Below, in pieces: positions 51,936 through 64,000 of a DNA stretch of 64,000 bases. Under the pieces are notes generated by a model. The model worked only from the letters and a program-made list of their open reading frames with translations. It had not been told where the DNA came from and did not search any database. The stretch comes from Setophaga petechia (Eukaryota > Chordata > Aves > Passeriformes > Parulidae): positions 2,356,001 through 2,420,000 of the forward strand of contig JANCRA010000011.1 in assembly GCA_024362935.1 (NCBI GenBank). Reading direction: 5' to 3'. A program made the translations under genes and the position numbers. Within the stretch, counting starts at the first letter, position 1, and each line of letters begins with the position of its first letter.

Positions 51936-54900
51936 CAACATCAAAAGATTTTCTTGACAAGAACTGCATTCAAAATCAGAGTTCTTTGCAAGAATACAAT
52001 CCCAACTATATTTACAACTGCTCTTTCTGTCTCTGGGGGTGTTCTCAGGAGTTAGGTACAGCACAGCTGTTGAAGATGTCATCCAGGGTTGCACGAGCCA
52101 GAAAGCAGAAGTGTTTGCAAGTCTTGTTCTTTGTCAGAAACATCTAAAAGCAAGACTAACACCAAAAAGCAAGGTTCATTCCCCCAGAGTAAACAACAGG
52201 ATTAGGTCAGAGGTGCCACACTACCTTTGCCTATAGGCAACACAACACCACTGAAAGATGTCCTAGGAGCCAGGAATAAGCACAGAAGGAATCAAGCAGC
52301 ATCTCTCATAACTTTCACAGTAATCAGTTTCAGACACGTGAAATCACCATTATTTAGCCCTGAAAAGGACTCAAATAGAAATAGACTGGCAAATTCACAT
52401 AAAAACTGTCCAGAATTAGGAACACATTAATAGGCATTCAGGTAAACAAGACAGGTATTCAGACTGAGTCTACACAAGGGCAGTGGCAGGACTCCTGCAG
52501 CTAAAGTATTAAGAAATATGCCTGCAGGAGTCTTTGAAGAAATTCACAAAGGCAATTTTTTCTTACATAAGCATAACTACTGCAACCTCAAGCATCAGAT
52601 GCTTTGCTTTTAAAGTCTATTAAAGTGGTTAGCAGGAACAAAAATAGGTAAATTACATGGTCACTCTTGCATACCCAGCTAGTACATGTGACTATCCAGC
52701 TTTAAGCAAGGCTGCACATCTCCTCCTCAGCCTCTCATTTGAAATCACTGGAGAAAGACAACAAAGTATCTGAACCAAATGCTGCAAAGCCTTTTTAGCA
52801 CCTTTTTTAGCCTCCCTTTACTACTTCCTCTATTCAAAGATTAAGTTTATTAAGTGTTTTTTCAAGACATTTGTGACATTTATCCCTTAAATGGATAATA
52901 CCCTTGAAATAGAACCTCCTACCTAAAACACTTTTGTTCACAATTTATAGGAAATGCAAGAACTCTTCAGACAGGAGCTCTTAACAGAAAATGCACAAAA
53001 ACCCAACAAAAGACTCTGCCAAACCTTCCTGAACCTTTTGAAAACACTAAATTACAGTCTGATTTGCACAAAGCAATTTGTTTTAATTCAAAATAATATG
53101 AAAATTTTTTCTTGTTATTCATATATACACTAATTCGTATGCATGCATACACAGAAACAAAATCCTCTTTTTCTGCTATTACTCTATTAAAACACAAATA
53201 AGAGCATCATGAACTGGCTGCTTAATTAGAATTTCATATTCATCGTTAACTTGATAGGATTCAACACTAGCTGATAACATAGTCTGCTTCCTATAGAGCA
53301 ATTCTTGATATAATCTTCACCTTAAATTTTGCTAAAACTCAGTATCAGATTTACTGAACTTAATATACTACTATGAAAGGAAGTACCAAATGAAATTCAT
53401 TTAAAAAATAAAGACCTTGAGCTCCCCATGAACAAATAAAAAGCATAAAGGTGAGCCACTAAAGACTGTTAGTTAAGTCTTCTGACTTCCAGTCTTACCA
53501 TATTTCTGCTGTCACACAACACCAGACTTGCAGACTCAAATGGACACAGCACTGCTTGTCCATACAGCCACATTCAACTGAACTACTACAACCCAGGAGA
53601 GAAAAAAAACCACTAGAGCAAAGCTTCAGATCTGGAGCAAGCTTTACCACCTAAGCAGACTTCATATAACTATACCCTCATCAAACACAAGCCCTCTGTC
53701 TTCACCTTCAAAGTCCTTCATAACCTGTCAAGGTACCTTATCTCCCATCTCCTGGTCATTTCCCAGTCAAGACCAATTTCTGCTTGCAGCATTCTTTGGT
53801 GGCAGTCTGTACCAGCTGTCAGGTAAGAATGTGTCAGGTATTCTGCCAGTCATGCTTGTGGGCTGTTCTCCACTGCCTCCACAAAGTTATCCTATTCCTT
53901 CACAACTTTCTTTGCAATGCCTCATGAAAGGAGCAGTGCTCAATTGTCTGTAAGCTGATCCAAACTGCTTGGCCTCCCTGTGTGCCTCCAAGTGCTTCAA
54001 CCTAACAGACTTCCCCAGTTCCACAATTAATTGCCCTTGGAGTACAGGGAGCCTTCATACACATCAGCATATTCCTGGTGCACTGTGTTCTGCTTAAAGG
54101 CAAGTTCTCAAATGTGAAGCAGTAATACAAATAACACATTTCTCCTCGATCTCCTCATTTGCATCAGTTCCAAGACAAAAAACCACAGAATTCAAGGTGG
54201 AACATGAAGAATAATCTCGTGGTTAGTTATAATGGCAGGAAGGTGAAGAAAACAGACATGGGCATACAGGCTTGTCCTTCCCAATTTGCACTACCTGAAT
54301 TTAAAGCCTCTGGTTTGGGCATGGAGATATCTTAGCACTGAGAGGGGAAGAGAAAGGAGCAAAGAAGTTCAATTATATTGAAAAAAAAAGAATATGTAGA
54401 AGAGAAAAAAGTTAAGAACAGACCAACAGGACAAAGGGAGAAAACCTCTCATAGGACAAGCAGCTATCAACACAGATTTCAAAACTGGTTTCAATTCTAT
54501 ATGAAGCCCAGAGATTTAATATACAGAGATAGGTAATGAGGAGAACATAAAATACTGGAAGTTTAACCACTTTCTAAAACAAAATATAGCACTCATGGAG
54601 AACAGAGTCAGGACTGTCAATTACTACAACTTAAATACAAGTCAAGCAAACTTCAGAATCACATTCAAGTGTTTAAGAACAGATTTAAAAATCATACCAA
54701 CATATTTGAGAACATTATAAATGTTCATATTTAAAACTCAGGGCTGCAGAAGATTAGTTCAGGAGCAAAAAAGAAAAAAAAAGCCAGGCAGAGTTGCATT
54801 AGGCTGACAGACATCAAAAAGCAATGTGAAACACCTCACAGCCAAATTCTATTTCAAGTACTGACACTAACCAAAGTCATAACCAAAAGCACACATATAA

Positions 54901-57426
54901 AGCATGTTCAGTAGAACACCCCTTTACTCACTGTAAAGTTGATGCTCTTCGGTTTAATTTTCTTGCAAAGTATCTACATTTAACACTTGGGTATTAGAAG
55001 TAGTAGTACCAGATGTAGAAAAGAAGAACAAGGAAACAGAGCACAGAAAGAGGGGAAAAGCAAAGACCTTCAAAATGTAAATACCCCTAATTCTACAAAT
55101 TTCTGGATTTTGTACATCGTTAAATGACCTTATCACTTATACAACAGTTCTGCTTAGAAAAAGAATTTTTGCATAAAACTAGAAGTTGAGCCATTACTGT
55201 CTAATCCAAACTTAGCTGAGGAGATGCTGCAATAAGCATGAATAACAAAAAAAACCTAACTAAACTAATACTGAAGCTGAACTAACAATGGCACAGCATC
55301 ACAGTGAAACATATATATACAAAAGCACCCCAGGGAACTGCTACTCTTCAAAGATGTAAGCAAAACCCTCTTTCCTTTTACAAAATCTGTAGGGTCACTG
55401 GATAACAGCTTCAAACAATGCCACGTATTTTAGCCTTCATATATCTTCAAGAGAAACATTGTTTGAAATAGCACCTTTCCAAAGAAAATATATCTCACTC
55501 AGCTGAGGTCAAGAACTTTATTTTTTGCTCAGGTGAAATTATCCCTGTGCTCATTAGAGGTCTCACCTGAGGAAGGAAATACAGGGTCAAGCCAATCAAT
55601 TTGAGAACTAAACTAAGCTTTCTTGCTAATTATGCTCTTCACTGACATGAAGTTCCTGGCAGAACAGTTCCAACTGGGGCTAAACTCACTGAAAGTTCAT
55701 TTTACTACCATTTTCCACAGAAATATTTAATTTCGTGCAAATTTTTATTCACTGATTACAAAAATTGTTATGACAATTGTTTTTAGCCAAGTACACTGCC
55801 ATACTTTGAACACTTTCAAATAGTAATTCAAAAAATGAAATTCAACTTGTCAACTTTTTAAACCATATCCTCAGAAAGCAGCATAAAAGTGTTTTCATCT
55901 ACATTCTTGTTCATCAAAGATAATCCTTCAATGGCACAGACCCAAATTTTACCCTCCTGAGCATACATAGCAATGAATAATTTGTTCAAATGTCAGTTGC
56001 AATTTTCAAAACTCTTTTCTTGCCTCTGAATCTTAAACATCTGTAACAAATACTTGTTTTGAGAGTGCTTTACATTCATGACACTTGACCTTTTGATGTA
56101 TGCACCACAAAATTTAAGTTTCAAATACCATGTAAGCAGGAAATCTGATCTTTTCAGCAGTAGCCATCTGCAAGGTCCAATATCAAATATTTGTTCTGGG
56201 TTGCACGAAGTCATGGGCTACAAATCTTTTTCTGCAATTCATAATTAGTTGCAATTTGCTGCTCCCAAAAACACACTTCTCATGGAACATCTGGTCTCAA
56301 AAGCTTACCTTAACATAGGAAAAGTACCTAATATTTGGCTGGTTGTGTGCATATATGCACATCCACACATGCACACAGAGTAAGTGTAACTACAGAATTC
56401 AAGTATGTCCTCTGTGGGTGGCTAGGACTAGAGATTTCTACTCCAGCAAAAAAGCCTCTCAGTTCTGTAACTGCCAAAAGACATACCAAGAAATATCAAA
56501 CAACAGGAAAGTGTTTTCCAATGTTCTTGCTGCCTTGTACCTCGTTATTGACATTTAATGTTAACAGCTCATCATGCAAGCTACCAAACACTTTTTTCAC
56601 CAACTGAAATTTTCATTTGCATGATCCTTAATATAAGTGAAGCACTGTTGAAATCAAGATGTGAACAAGGCTTTTAGAAAACTAACAAGCCAAACAAACT
56701 TGCAAGCCTCTCTAGAATTAAAGTACCGCGCTGATTAAAAAAACCCACAAGTTCAACATTAACATAACCAAGTACCTTTGGTTAACTAAGTTAGACATAT
56801 GACAAAAATTGAGGCACTGCATATTTCAGCTTCATTATGTCAGAAGGAAACCTTACCTGAGCCTGTAAAAACAGCCTAATGCACAAATTATTCTGAGCAA
56901 CTAAAAAAAAAATCCCTGAAGACCCATACATACAAGAAGTCTTCCAAATACACTCAAGCAAGCAGTATAATTTCTAAAGGTAAAAATTACTTAGACTTCA
57001 GGATCTTCAAAGCATTCCTTCAATAATAGCAACAGAACTTTTGAAAAATGCCCAATGCTGATTTGTGCCACATACAGCTGACTCAAGCAACCAGCACTGC
57101 TGCTTGGGTCACAGAAGCTGGAAGAACACAGGATGCTATACTGCTCTTGAAATCCAATTCTTCTCTAGTCATAGGAAAAACCTGACAGAGCACTGTTAAC
57201 TTGCTTTCATATCTGCAAGAACACAGCTACAGCTAATAAAGAGTTTAAAAATAAATAAGAAAGATATTAGCCATGACAAGAAGAAAAATATTAGCCTCTC
57301 AGAAAATAAAAGAGATCACAACTTCACATGCCAGGTTCTTCAGAAGAGTTTCAAGAAAGTGGCCCACAGAAACTCTTATTCTCATGAACCACACAATATT
57401 GGAAAAGCATTCATGGCATTTCTTAC

Positions 57427-57570
57427 CTGAGCCCCATCCTTTAACTTCAAGATGCATTCCATTGTATTGATAGTGATGACAACTGGCTCTGATCCCAGTT
57501 TCGTCCATGGCACATGAATCCGAAGCTCATGAATATGCCCACTTAAAAAAGTAAACGGCAGTTTCAGCTC
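57427..57570 (-). CDS. VPS13B: VPS13B coding exon 3 (end of chorein N-terminal region)
   Basis: This 144-base exon encodes 48 residues, from ELKLPFTFLSGHIHELRI to the end CILKLKDGAQ, about residues 50-97. It is the second half of the chorein N-terminal domain. In VPS13 proteins that domain caps the lipid-transfer groove and contacts the donor membrane (family knowledge). The string HVPWTKLGSEPVVITINTME is the typical VPS13 pattern of a W-x-x-L strand followed by a V-x-I strand. The acceptor reads gttag before GAG, and the donor is CAG|GTAAG, a strong consensus. Both boundaries are phase 0. The next exon downstream is 36.7 kb away. The preceding exon, with the initiator methionine, is not in the window. 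Confidence 0.97.
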
Positions 57571-58754
57571 CTAACAACAACAAAGAATGTAGAATTAACT
57601 ACTGAAACATATCAAAATTCCAGACACATTTGGAACTCAAAATAGTAATGTTCTCTCACAAGTCAAGTCTCCCTCCCCTAATCAGCAGTGTGCCACAGGA
57701 CTTGGCATTTGCCTTTATAATCACTCACAGGATTATGTCACAATTAGTCTGTTCAAAGGAGACATTTGGGTCACCATGTCCTTGATAATAAAAGATAGCT
57801 TAAAACCACCTCTCCCTCATATGAAGCTACTGCAAACTGTTTCACTATTCAAGGTACAAGTAGAAACAGAGTGAAGATAAATACTTAAATTGATATGCAA
57901 CCAGCATTACTGTGAAGAGTACAAATTTGGAATTAAATATGGACAATGCCACAGTAAGGCAATTTCTTTTGAAATATTTTAGTGCTGAAGAGTTTTAAGA
58001 ACTCAGTTCTGGGAAGACTGGCCCATTGTTGCCCCTTTCACATCCAACTACTTAGTAAATACAAAGTTATTAAATTTTTCATCGGCAAAACCAGACTCCT
58101 GCACAGAAAGGTCTAATGTAGATGTCTCACTGGTTTAAAAACTTGTGCAAGTCAGTCCAGAGCTTCTAACAAATGCCTGGGCACTCCACCCAACACAAAT
58201 CACAACTCTGCAGGACAGCCTCAGGGAACCAGCTGCTGCTTGCAGCAATTCAGCAGGAAAGAAGGTGCCAAAGTTTAGATTAAAGGTACTCAAGTAAATT
58301 GGTGTACATTCAATACAAAGCGTACAAAGTGTTGCAATTTCCCAGTAGCTTCAGGTGTTCTGCAAAAAATTAGTTCAACACAACCAACTGAAGGGTCAGG
58401 CTAGAGGGCTGGTCCCAGGACTAGCAATCAAGATTAGAATAAAGAAAACAATTGTTTACTGTAAAGTAAAGAAGCAATATTTGATATGTTAGAATTTTAA
58501 GTCAGCATACTCTACACTAAGTATTCTAATACTCAGGTTTCAGGGATGCTTCATCTTTCACTTTTCTAAAATCTCATATTCTGATATTTTTTACTATCAA
58601 GTTTTAATGAAGAAAAAACAACACATCTTCACTTCAAGTTGCTTATAGTCTGGTATTTTCATCATCATCTTAGATGTTGGGAACTACAAGTGCAGTATAT
58701 TCTCAGGAGAGAAATAAGTGAATCTAAGTCTGCCAGATACAGGGAAGCACTTCT

Positions 58755-59395
58755 GGGCTACCTACAATGAGCCATATAGTCCAACTGCCTGACCAATTCA
58801 GGGCTGACTAGAAGTCAAAATATGTTATTAAGGGCATTCTCCAAATGCCTCTTACACACTGACAGGCTTGGGGTATCCAACTCCTGCAGGAAGCCTGTTC
58901 CAGTGTTTGACACCCTCTCAGTAAGGAAATGCATCCTAATGTCCAGTCTAAGCCTCCCGTGGTACAGCTCTGAACCATTCCCACATGTCCTGTCCCCAAA
59001 TACCAGGGGGAAGAGCTCAGCATCTCCCTCTCCGTGCCCCCTCCTCAGGAAGCTGTAGAGAGCTGTGAGGTCACCCCTCAGCCTCCTTTTCTCCAAATGC
59101 AACAAGCCCAAAGTCCTCAGTGCCTTCAAACAGGACATTGCCTCCAGCCCTTTCACCACCTTTGTTGCCCTCCTCTGGACACATTCTCATCCTTCACCCT
59201 CATTCTCCAGCTGTGGGGCCCAGAGCAGCACACAGAGCTCAGGGAGAGGCTGCACCAAGGCTGTCCAGCAGGACAGTCACCTCTGTGACCAGCTGGGGAT
59301 GCTGAGTTTGATGCACCCAGGGAAGGGGTTTGTCCTCTGGGCTGCCAGGGTGCATTGCTGACTCCTGCTGAGCCTGCTGCTGACCAGCACACACA
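58755..59395 (-). mobile_element. CR1 LINE 3' fragment, about 640 bp
   Basis: Read on the plus strand, it contains reverse-complement CR1 blocks in order: ATAGTCCAACTGCCTGACC, CAGGAAGCCTGTTCCAGTG, GAGCTGTGAGGTCACCCCTC, AGCCTCCTTTTCTCCAAATG and TTTGTTGCCCTCCTCTGGAC. These end in the GC-rich CAGAGCAGCACACAGAGCTC region. It appears to be a different subfamily from the copy at 20000, because the 3' end lacks the ATTCTATG tail here. The open reading frames on both strands of this block are by-products of its low stop content. Confidence 0.92.
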
Positions 59396-62300
59396 GCTTC
59401 TTAACTGTATTCTGGTAAATTCACAAACACAAACCCTTCAGGACTCCAGAATTACCCTGGCAAGCCAGGCCTTAAGCACCTTTGTCCCTTGCTCAGGTTA
59501 GGGACATGCATGCATCTCATTCAACACAGAATTCCTATGAATGAACAGATGCTACTCAGAGAAGGTCCATGAAACTCAGAAATCAAGCAGGTTAAGTTGT
59601 TAGGGAATGTCAAACAAATATCTACCAGTGGATCCAGAATGCCTCTTTTCCTGCACTGCTTAACTCTAGACCTATCCTTGCTGTACAGAACTTCTATATG
59701 AATAAAATTTGGGGATAAGGGCATTTTACATTTACAATTTGATATGTACTATAAAGCCTTAAAGTATACCTATACAATATTTCTATGAAGACAGCCAATG
59801 TCATATTTTGCCTAAATATAATGAAATAAATATGTTTATCCATGATAAATTTATGAATAATTAATATATAATCAAATCTTAGTTTTATGTTTTGAAAGTC
59901 TACCTAAAAAGTTTTATTTTCTTAAGCAGTTAACATCTCCTAAGTTCAGAGTTGAAATCATCACAATTTACACTTGTAACAGGTTTACATCTTGAGAGTC
60001 CTCAGGATGACTAGAAGCAAGTCAACTATTTTTGCCAATACCTACACAATCACAGCAACAACAGCTGCTAAGAGAAGCAATTGTAGGGAACACTTTCCCC
60101 CATTCTGCAGCTGATACCTCCTAACCTTTCTCCTGGTACAATCAAAAAGTTTATCCTGTATCCAGGAGCTAAGAGTATTGTGTATTTACTGCTGACAAAA
60201 TCTTCTGAGGAGGAAACTACACGAAATTATAGCTCTGGTTTTTTGCCAAGTACAGCTTTCAGTTTGTAAATTAGTTTTTGGGCCTTAATGAGTACTGATT
60301 AATGAAGTATTAAAAACCACACCCAACTCATACTACAAAAACTCAACTCCTTCTTCAGCCATGCTTACACAAAGTCACAACTAATTTCAAGTCCCCCTTC
60401 TAAGAGATGACAGTTTCAGACTTTCTCATTAAAAGTTCAAAGAAAATTATTGATTTGTTTTTACAAAGTGTTTTTTCTTCATCTCGTTCGCTACTATACT
60501 TCAGGATTTTAGCCAAAAGCCTCTCCTAAAAATTCAGCCCTAGGCCCACAGGCAACACAAATAAAATTGTCATCCAGACAGTTTTAGTTTCATTAAGACA
60601 CTGAAAAGCAAATATTGGGCTGTTTAGCTACAGATCTTCAGATCTTGCTATATGATTAATCACACAATAACTTAAGTAGTATCTTTTGTCCCAGAGCTTT
60701 TTTTTCGGGGCGGAGGGGAATTGGGGAAACACATGAAGCGTGGCACAGAAATAAATTATAAAAAACATGCAATCTAAAAACACATTACAACATAAGAGAC
60801 AATGGTGTCAGAGAGCAAGGCAGCAAACTACCACTGTTAACAGTAATAGAAATAAAGTCCCATTCTGGACTTATCAATGTGTAAGTTTTTGTCATTGATC
60901 AATACCACAATGTCTGTTTAGATCTTGGCTTGTCTTTACTTCAAAAGGCATTCTATAATAGCTGCTTTTCCTCTATTTGCTGGATGGATTTAACACATTC
61001 TCCCTTTTGTCTAGTTAATCACAAGATATTGAAAGAAACAGAATTAGGAATTATTTCAAAATAAAGGTGATAAAAGAAAATGCACAACATATTTAGAAGG
61101 TAGTTCTCTTTCAAAGGAAATTTAGATACAAATGTTATCTGTCAGTAAGGACACCCATTGTCCTGGTTACAACCAGGGGCATTAGAATAAAGCAATGTAG
61201 AGAACTCGTTGTTGTACTCCTCAGTAGACAATACAAATATGTGCCAAATTAAGCAACTTGTTAATAACACAACATAACACAGAACATTTTTATTCCTCCC
61301 TGTTTCCTATGCAGTCTTTCTCCTTTCATGAAGTACTGCTTGAGATTCTTAATATTTCTTCTAAACCCACAACTGATAAAACGTCGCATTTTAGATTTTC
61401 CATTTAATCATATAAATCCTTCACCAAAAAATATATATCACTAAAACCAAACTTCTGGGCTTGACCCATAAATAACTGACTAACATGTAAGACGCAGACT
61501 AGACAATCATTATTCCCCTTAGCCTCAACTCTCCCCTTGCTCTAAAACACAAGACTGTTCTTAAAGTTGGGATGAGAGGCAAGTACTTGTTCTCCACATC
61601 AGTGTTAACTCAAATACCTTTTCTTCACAGTCAAGGTTGTATTCCACAAGTAACCAGTGGCATATAAAAGACACTTAAAATAAGGATATTTTAATGTTCC
61701 CAATCACTACTCCCAAAAACTATTTTAAGTACATTAGAATTTTTCATGTTTCTTTCTATACTAATTCTTTTTAGATCAAGGTATCCTTTGTCTTCCAAAG
61801 ACTACTTAATCCTTCCCTTCTGCATTTGCAAAACAGCCAAAAACTAATTATGGGAATATACACAAGCAGCAAAAAGAGATCACAATGTATGTCATCTTTC
61901 TGGTACCACTGTGTCAACAGATACACTACACACAACCTACTAACCAAGTTCAGAGGTAGTTCTGTTACCTCTGGTACTACAGGGACTTCACATAAAACTT
62001 GACAAAAATGCTTAAAACACTTTTCCAAAAAATGATATTTAAAGTATTTGTTTCAAAATTTTATTACAAATTACTTTCTTGAAGTAGTTTTTGTACAGTA
62101 TGCATATTATGTACAGACGGAAAATTTCTTGGTATGTTTAGTCTTCTAGTAATTGAATCATTCAGGATAGGAAAAAAAATCAATTTTATTAGATTTAATC
62201 TTCAACTAAAGAAAATTACTATAAAATCAACTGGCTATTCAGAGATGACACAATTATATACAAAAGCTACACTGTACCTAGAAGATTCAAGCTGAGTACA

Positions 62301-63639
62301 AACTAGTACTTGACTACCACTACAGAACTGGTTTGTACAAAAAAAGGGGGACAGAGAGAAGGACAAACCCTAAGAGTTATTACAGTGGCATTCAGCTTAG
62401 TTTAATGAAAGCATAAAGCTTACATAAACATATGTAAAAGACAGGTAAAGTATTTTCAGATACTGGAGTACTCTCTTCACATTTGGTAAATTTGCTGTCA
62501 ACAACTGTAATTCATCAGATTTCAAGAGTTATGGGCTCCAACTTGGTCACAAAAAGAAATTAAAATATTCTATAATATTCTATAAGACAAACAGCAATTT
62601 ATGCTTTGTTCTTATCTGTCCTTTGGGATTCTGTTGGGTGGCTCAGAATAGCACAACATGACATGGGAACACTAACATCAGTTGAAGTATATGGAGCAGG
62701 AAGCACACACTTGTTACCAAATCTGTTGTAAAGTGTTTTGTCCAGGTAGTTTAGCACCAATGCTAACACTTAAAAAAACCATGTATAACTCCACAGAAGA
62801 TGGAATTTTCTGAAAATGATTAAGGCTCTAGACAAATACATCCAGGATAGATGGATTTGTATCCAAGAACCTGAAGTGTGATATTAAACCTGTGTTCATG
62901 TCAGATAAAGAGCAGGGAACCAGGCTGGGCATTGTAACCCAGGACAGAACAGTGTTAAAAGAGCACAGCAGTTAAGGGAACTAGCTTTGGGTATTGTGAA
63001 TCCATCCAGGGAGAGAAGCCAACTAAAATGATATAGACTGGTCATTTTTAGAGACAACCAGCTTTTCAAGGGAGCTCCTGACAGCTGCAATGGTTTGGAC
63101 ACTTTGCATTACCATATAGCGCTTACTTGAAGAGTTTTGCTGAGCAGAAATAAACAGCTTAATAAACAGCATCCCCTCCACAAAAAAAAAAAAGAGGAAG
63201 ACACTCTAAATACCCACTGGACCCACTCTCATCTGTGGGTCCAGACAAGTTCAAAAGAATAATAAGAGGCAAATGAAGATAGTGACATTTTACAAGCACC
63301 CAGCCAAATAACATAAAAACAATGAATCTGAGCTAAATTTTGCATCCATCACATATTCACATTCCCATGACCATACCCAAATGACCATGGGTACATATGG
63401 CAGTATTTGCCACAAGAGCCATAACATTATCAGGTTGAGCTGGATATTTAGGAAGTCAGTTCATAGGCAGACAAAGATGAAGCAAGGGATCACCTACCAG
63501 CAACTGCAACTATTGGAAAGGGAACACCACCAATGACAGCAGGAACATTCTTATAGTGAACAGGTAATAAGTTTGATAGCAAGTTTGATATATCCATCCC
63601 AAATCATCATTTGTTATTAGGACAAACTTTCTCTCCATA

Positions 63640-63800
63640 CAGCAGAGCACTGAAACAGTTTACCCAGAGAGGAGCTTCTCACAAGACAGAGTTCAGCTGA
63701 AGAAAAACACATCATGTCTGACATAATGCTGGCAACAGCCCTGCTCAAAACAGGTTGGACTAGATGACCTCCAGAAATCCTTTCTGATGAACCCTTCTTT
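63640..63800 (+). mobile_element. Old CR1 LINE 3'-end fragment
   Basis: CACTGAAACAGTTTACCCAG followed by AGAGGAGCTTCTC, then CAGGTTGGACTAGATGACCT and CCAGAAATCCTTTCTGATG, matches the order of the CR1 3' end with many changes. It is antisense to VPS13B. The boundaries are approximate. Confidence 0.75.
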
Positions 63801-64000
63801 GTACATATACATTTAAAAAGGCTCATGGGGGAACACATCCTACAGAAAATCAGCTCTCCAGACAAGTAATAGACTTTTATTGTACTTGTATGTACCCAGT
63901 AATAGACTTGAGAGAAAATACAGAGGCTATGAAACACTTGAAGGAAGACAAGTAAGGTTCTTTAAAAAGCAGAGAAAACAAGAGCAAGATCTCTTGTAAG

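Larger units (their letters stand above)
20728..57426 (-). other. VPS13B intron 3 (36.7 kb)
   Basis: This single intron occupies more than half of the window. It contains CR1 pieces at about 25080-26250 and 51876-51935, a solo LTR at 32271-32894, and a second LTR-like block at about 37183-37603. It also has inverted repeats at 27422-27506 and 34598-34648, a GC-rich block at about 51395-51640 and a CA/TA microsatellite at 48345-48371. The remainder is AT-rich DNA in which I recognise no exon, nested gene or RNA gene on either strand. Slightly GC-richer unassigned patches occur at about 32950-33150, 39090-39320, 44100-44480 and 53700-54080. Confidence 0.85.
1..64000 (-). other. VPS13B: VPS13B gene, internal part (coding exons 3-12 and flanking introns)
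   Basis: The minus strand carries ten exons whose translations join without a stop into about 500 residues of VPS13B, a very large bridge-like lipid-transfer protein of the VPS13 family. In human it is a peripheral Golgi protein, and its loss causes Cohen syndrome (established knowledge). Exon lengths from 5' to 3' are 144, 121, 168, 182, 175, 266, 96, 123, 138 and 88 bases, and the splice phases match at every junction. The exons cover the second half of the N-terminal chorein region and the following part of the lipid-channel rod. The promoter, the start-codon exon and everything after about residue 550 lie outside the window. Exon numbers follow the human gene and assume a non-coding exon 1 and a 49-codon exon 2. 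The assignment rests on my memory of the human protein, but agreement over ten exons makes it very secure. Confidence 0.97.
57571..64000 (-). other. VPS13B intron 2 (partial)
   Basis: This is the 3' part of the intron upstream of exon 3, running to the right edge. It contains CR1 fragments at about 58755-59395 and 63640-63800. The human start-codon exon (MLESYVTPILM...) was looked for on the minus strand and not found, so the intron is longer than 6.4 kb. Other sequence is AT-rich with nothing recognised. Confidence 0.8.

Noticed and set aside
20728..57426. Possible miR-599/miR-875 precursors, known from a human VPS13B intron
   Set aside because: Neither mature sequence nor its reverse complement was seen. 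In human they lie much further downstream in the gene.
58815..59361. Several overlapping open frames on both strands
   Set aside because: All lie within the CR1 fragment at 58755-59395 and come from its low stop-codon content.
57571..64000. Search for the VPS13B start-codon exon
   Set aside because: No minus-strand match to the conserved start (MLESYVTPILM) was found.

Overview
The window looks like vertebrate nuclear DNA from a bird, most likely a passerine. It is AT-rich and intron-dominated, with no compact or bacterial gene organisation. Interspersed CR1 LINE pieces are present in both orientations, some ending in the typical ATTCTATG-type CR1 tail. A short tRNA-Ile-derived SINE with a CR1-like tail (TguSINE1-like, a family described from zebra finch) lies at 4138-4280. 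A solo retroviral LTR with a 6-bp target duplication lies at 32271-32894.

The only protein-coding gene I can support is VPS13B (COH1), on the minus strand. Ten consecutive internal coding exons run from right to left: 57427-57570, 20607-20727, 16441-16608, 15100-15281, 13735-13909, 8684-8949, 5931-6026, 5466-5588, 3253-3390 and 1775-1862. They total 1501 coding bases. They join in one open frame of 500 codons plus one base, and every junction has AG/GT boundaries and matching phase. Recalled human VPS13B aligns along the whole length, so this corresponds to about residues 50-550, assuming the 49-codon first coding exon known from human. That exon, with the start codon, lies beyond the right edge. 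The exon after 1775-1862 lies beyond the left edge.

Layout: 1-20.7 kb is the exon-dense part, with nine of the ten exons and small introns (342 bp to 4.8 kb). From 20728 to 57426 there is a single 36.7-kb intron. It holds CR1 fragments, the solo LTR, a second LTR-like block and two strong inverted repeats. From 57571 to the right edge is part of the preceding intron, with two further CR1 pieces.

The most interesting unexplained signals are two hairpin-forming inverted repeats in the large intron. One, at 27422-27506, resembles a microRNA precursor or a very small palindromic element. The other, at 34598-34648, is a perfect 22-bp inverted repeat with a 7-nt loop. I found no independent nested gene, functional tRNA gene, CRISPR array or other unusual multigene system. 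The remaining open frames are short, lack family resemblance, or lie inside repeats.
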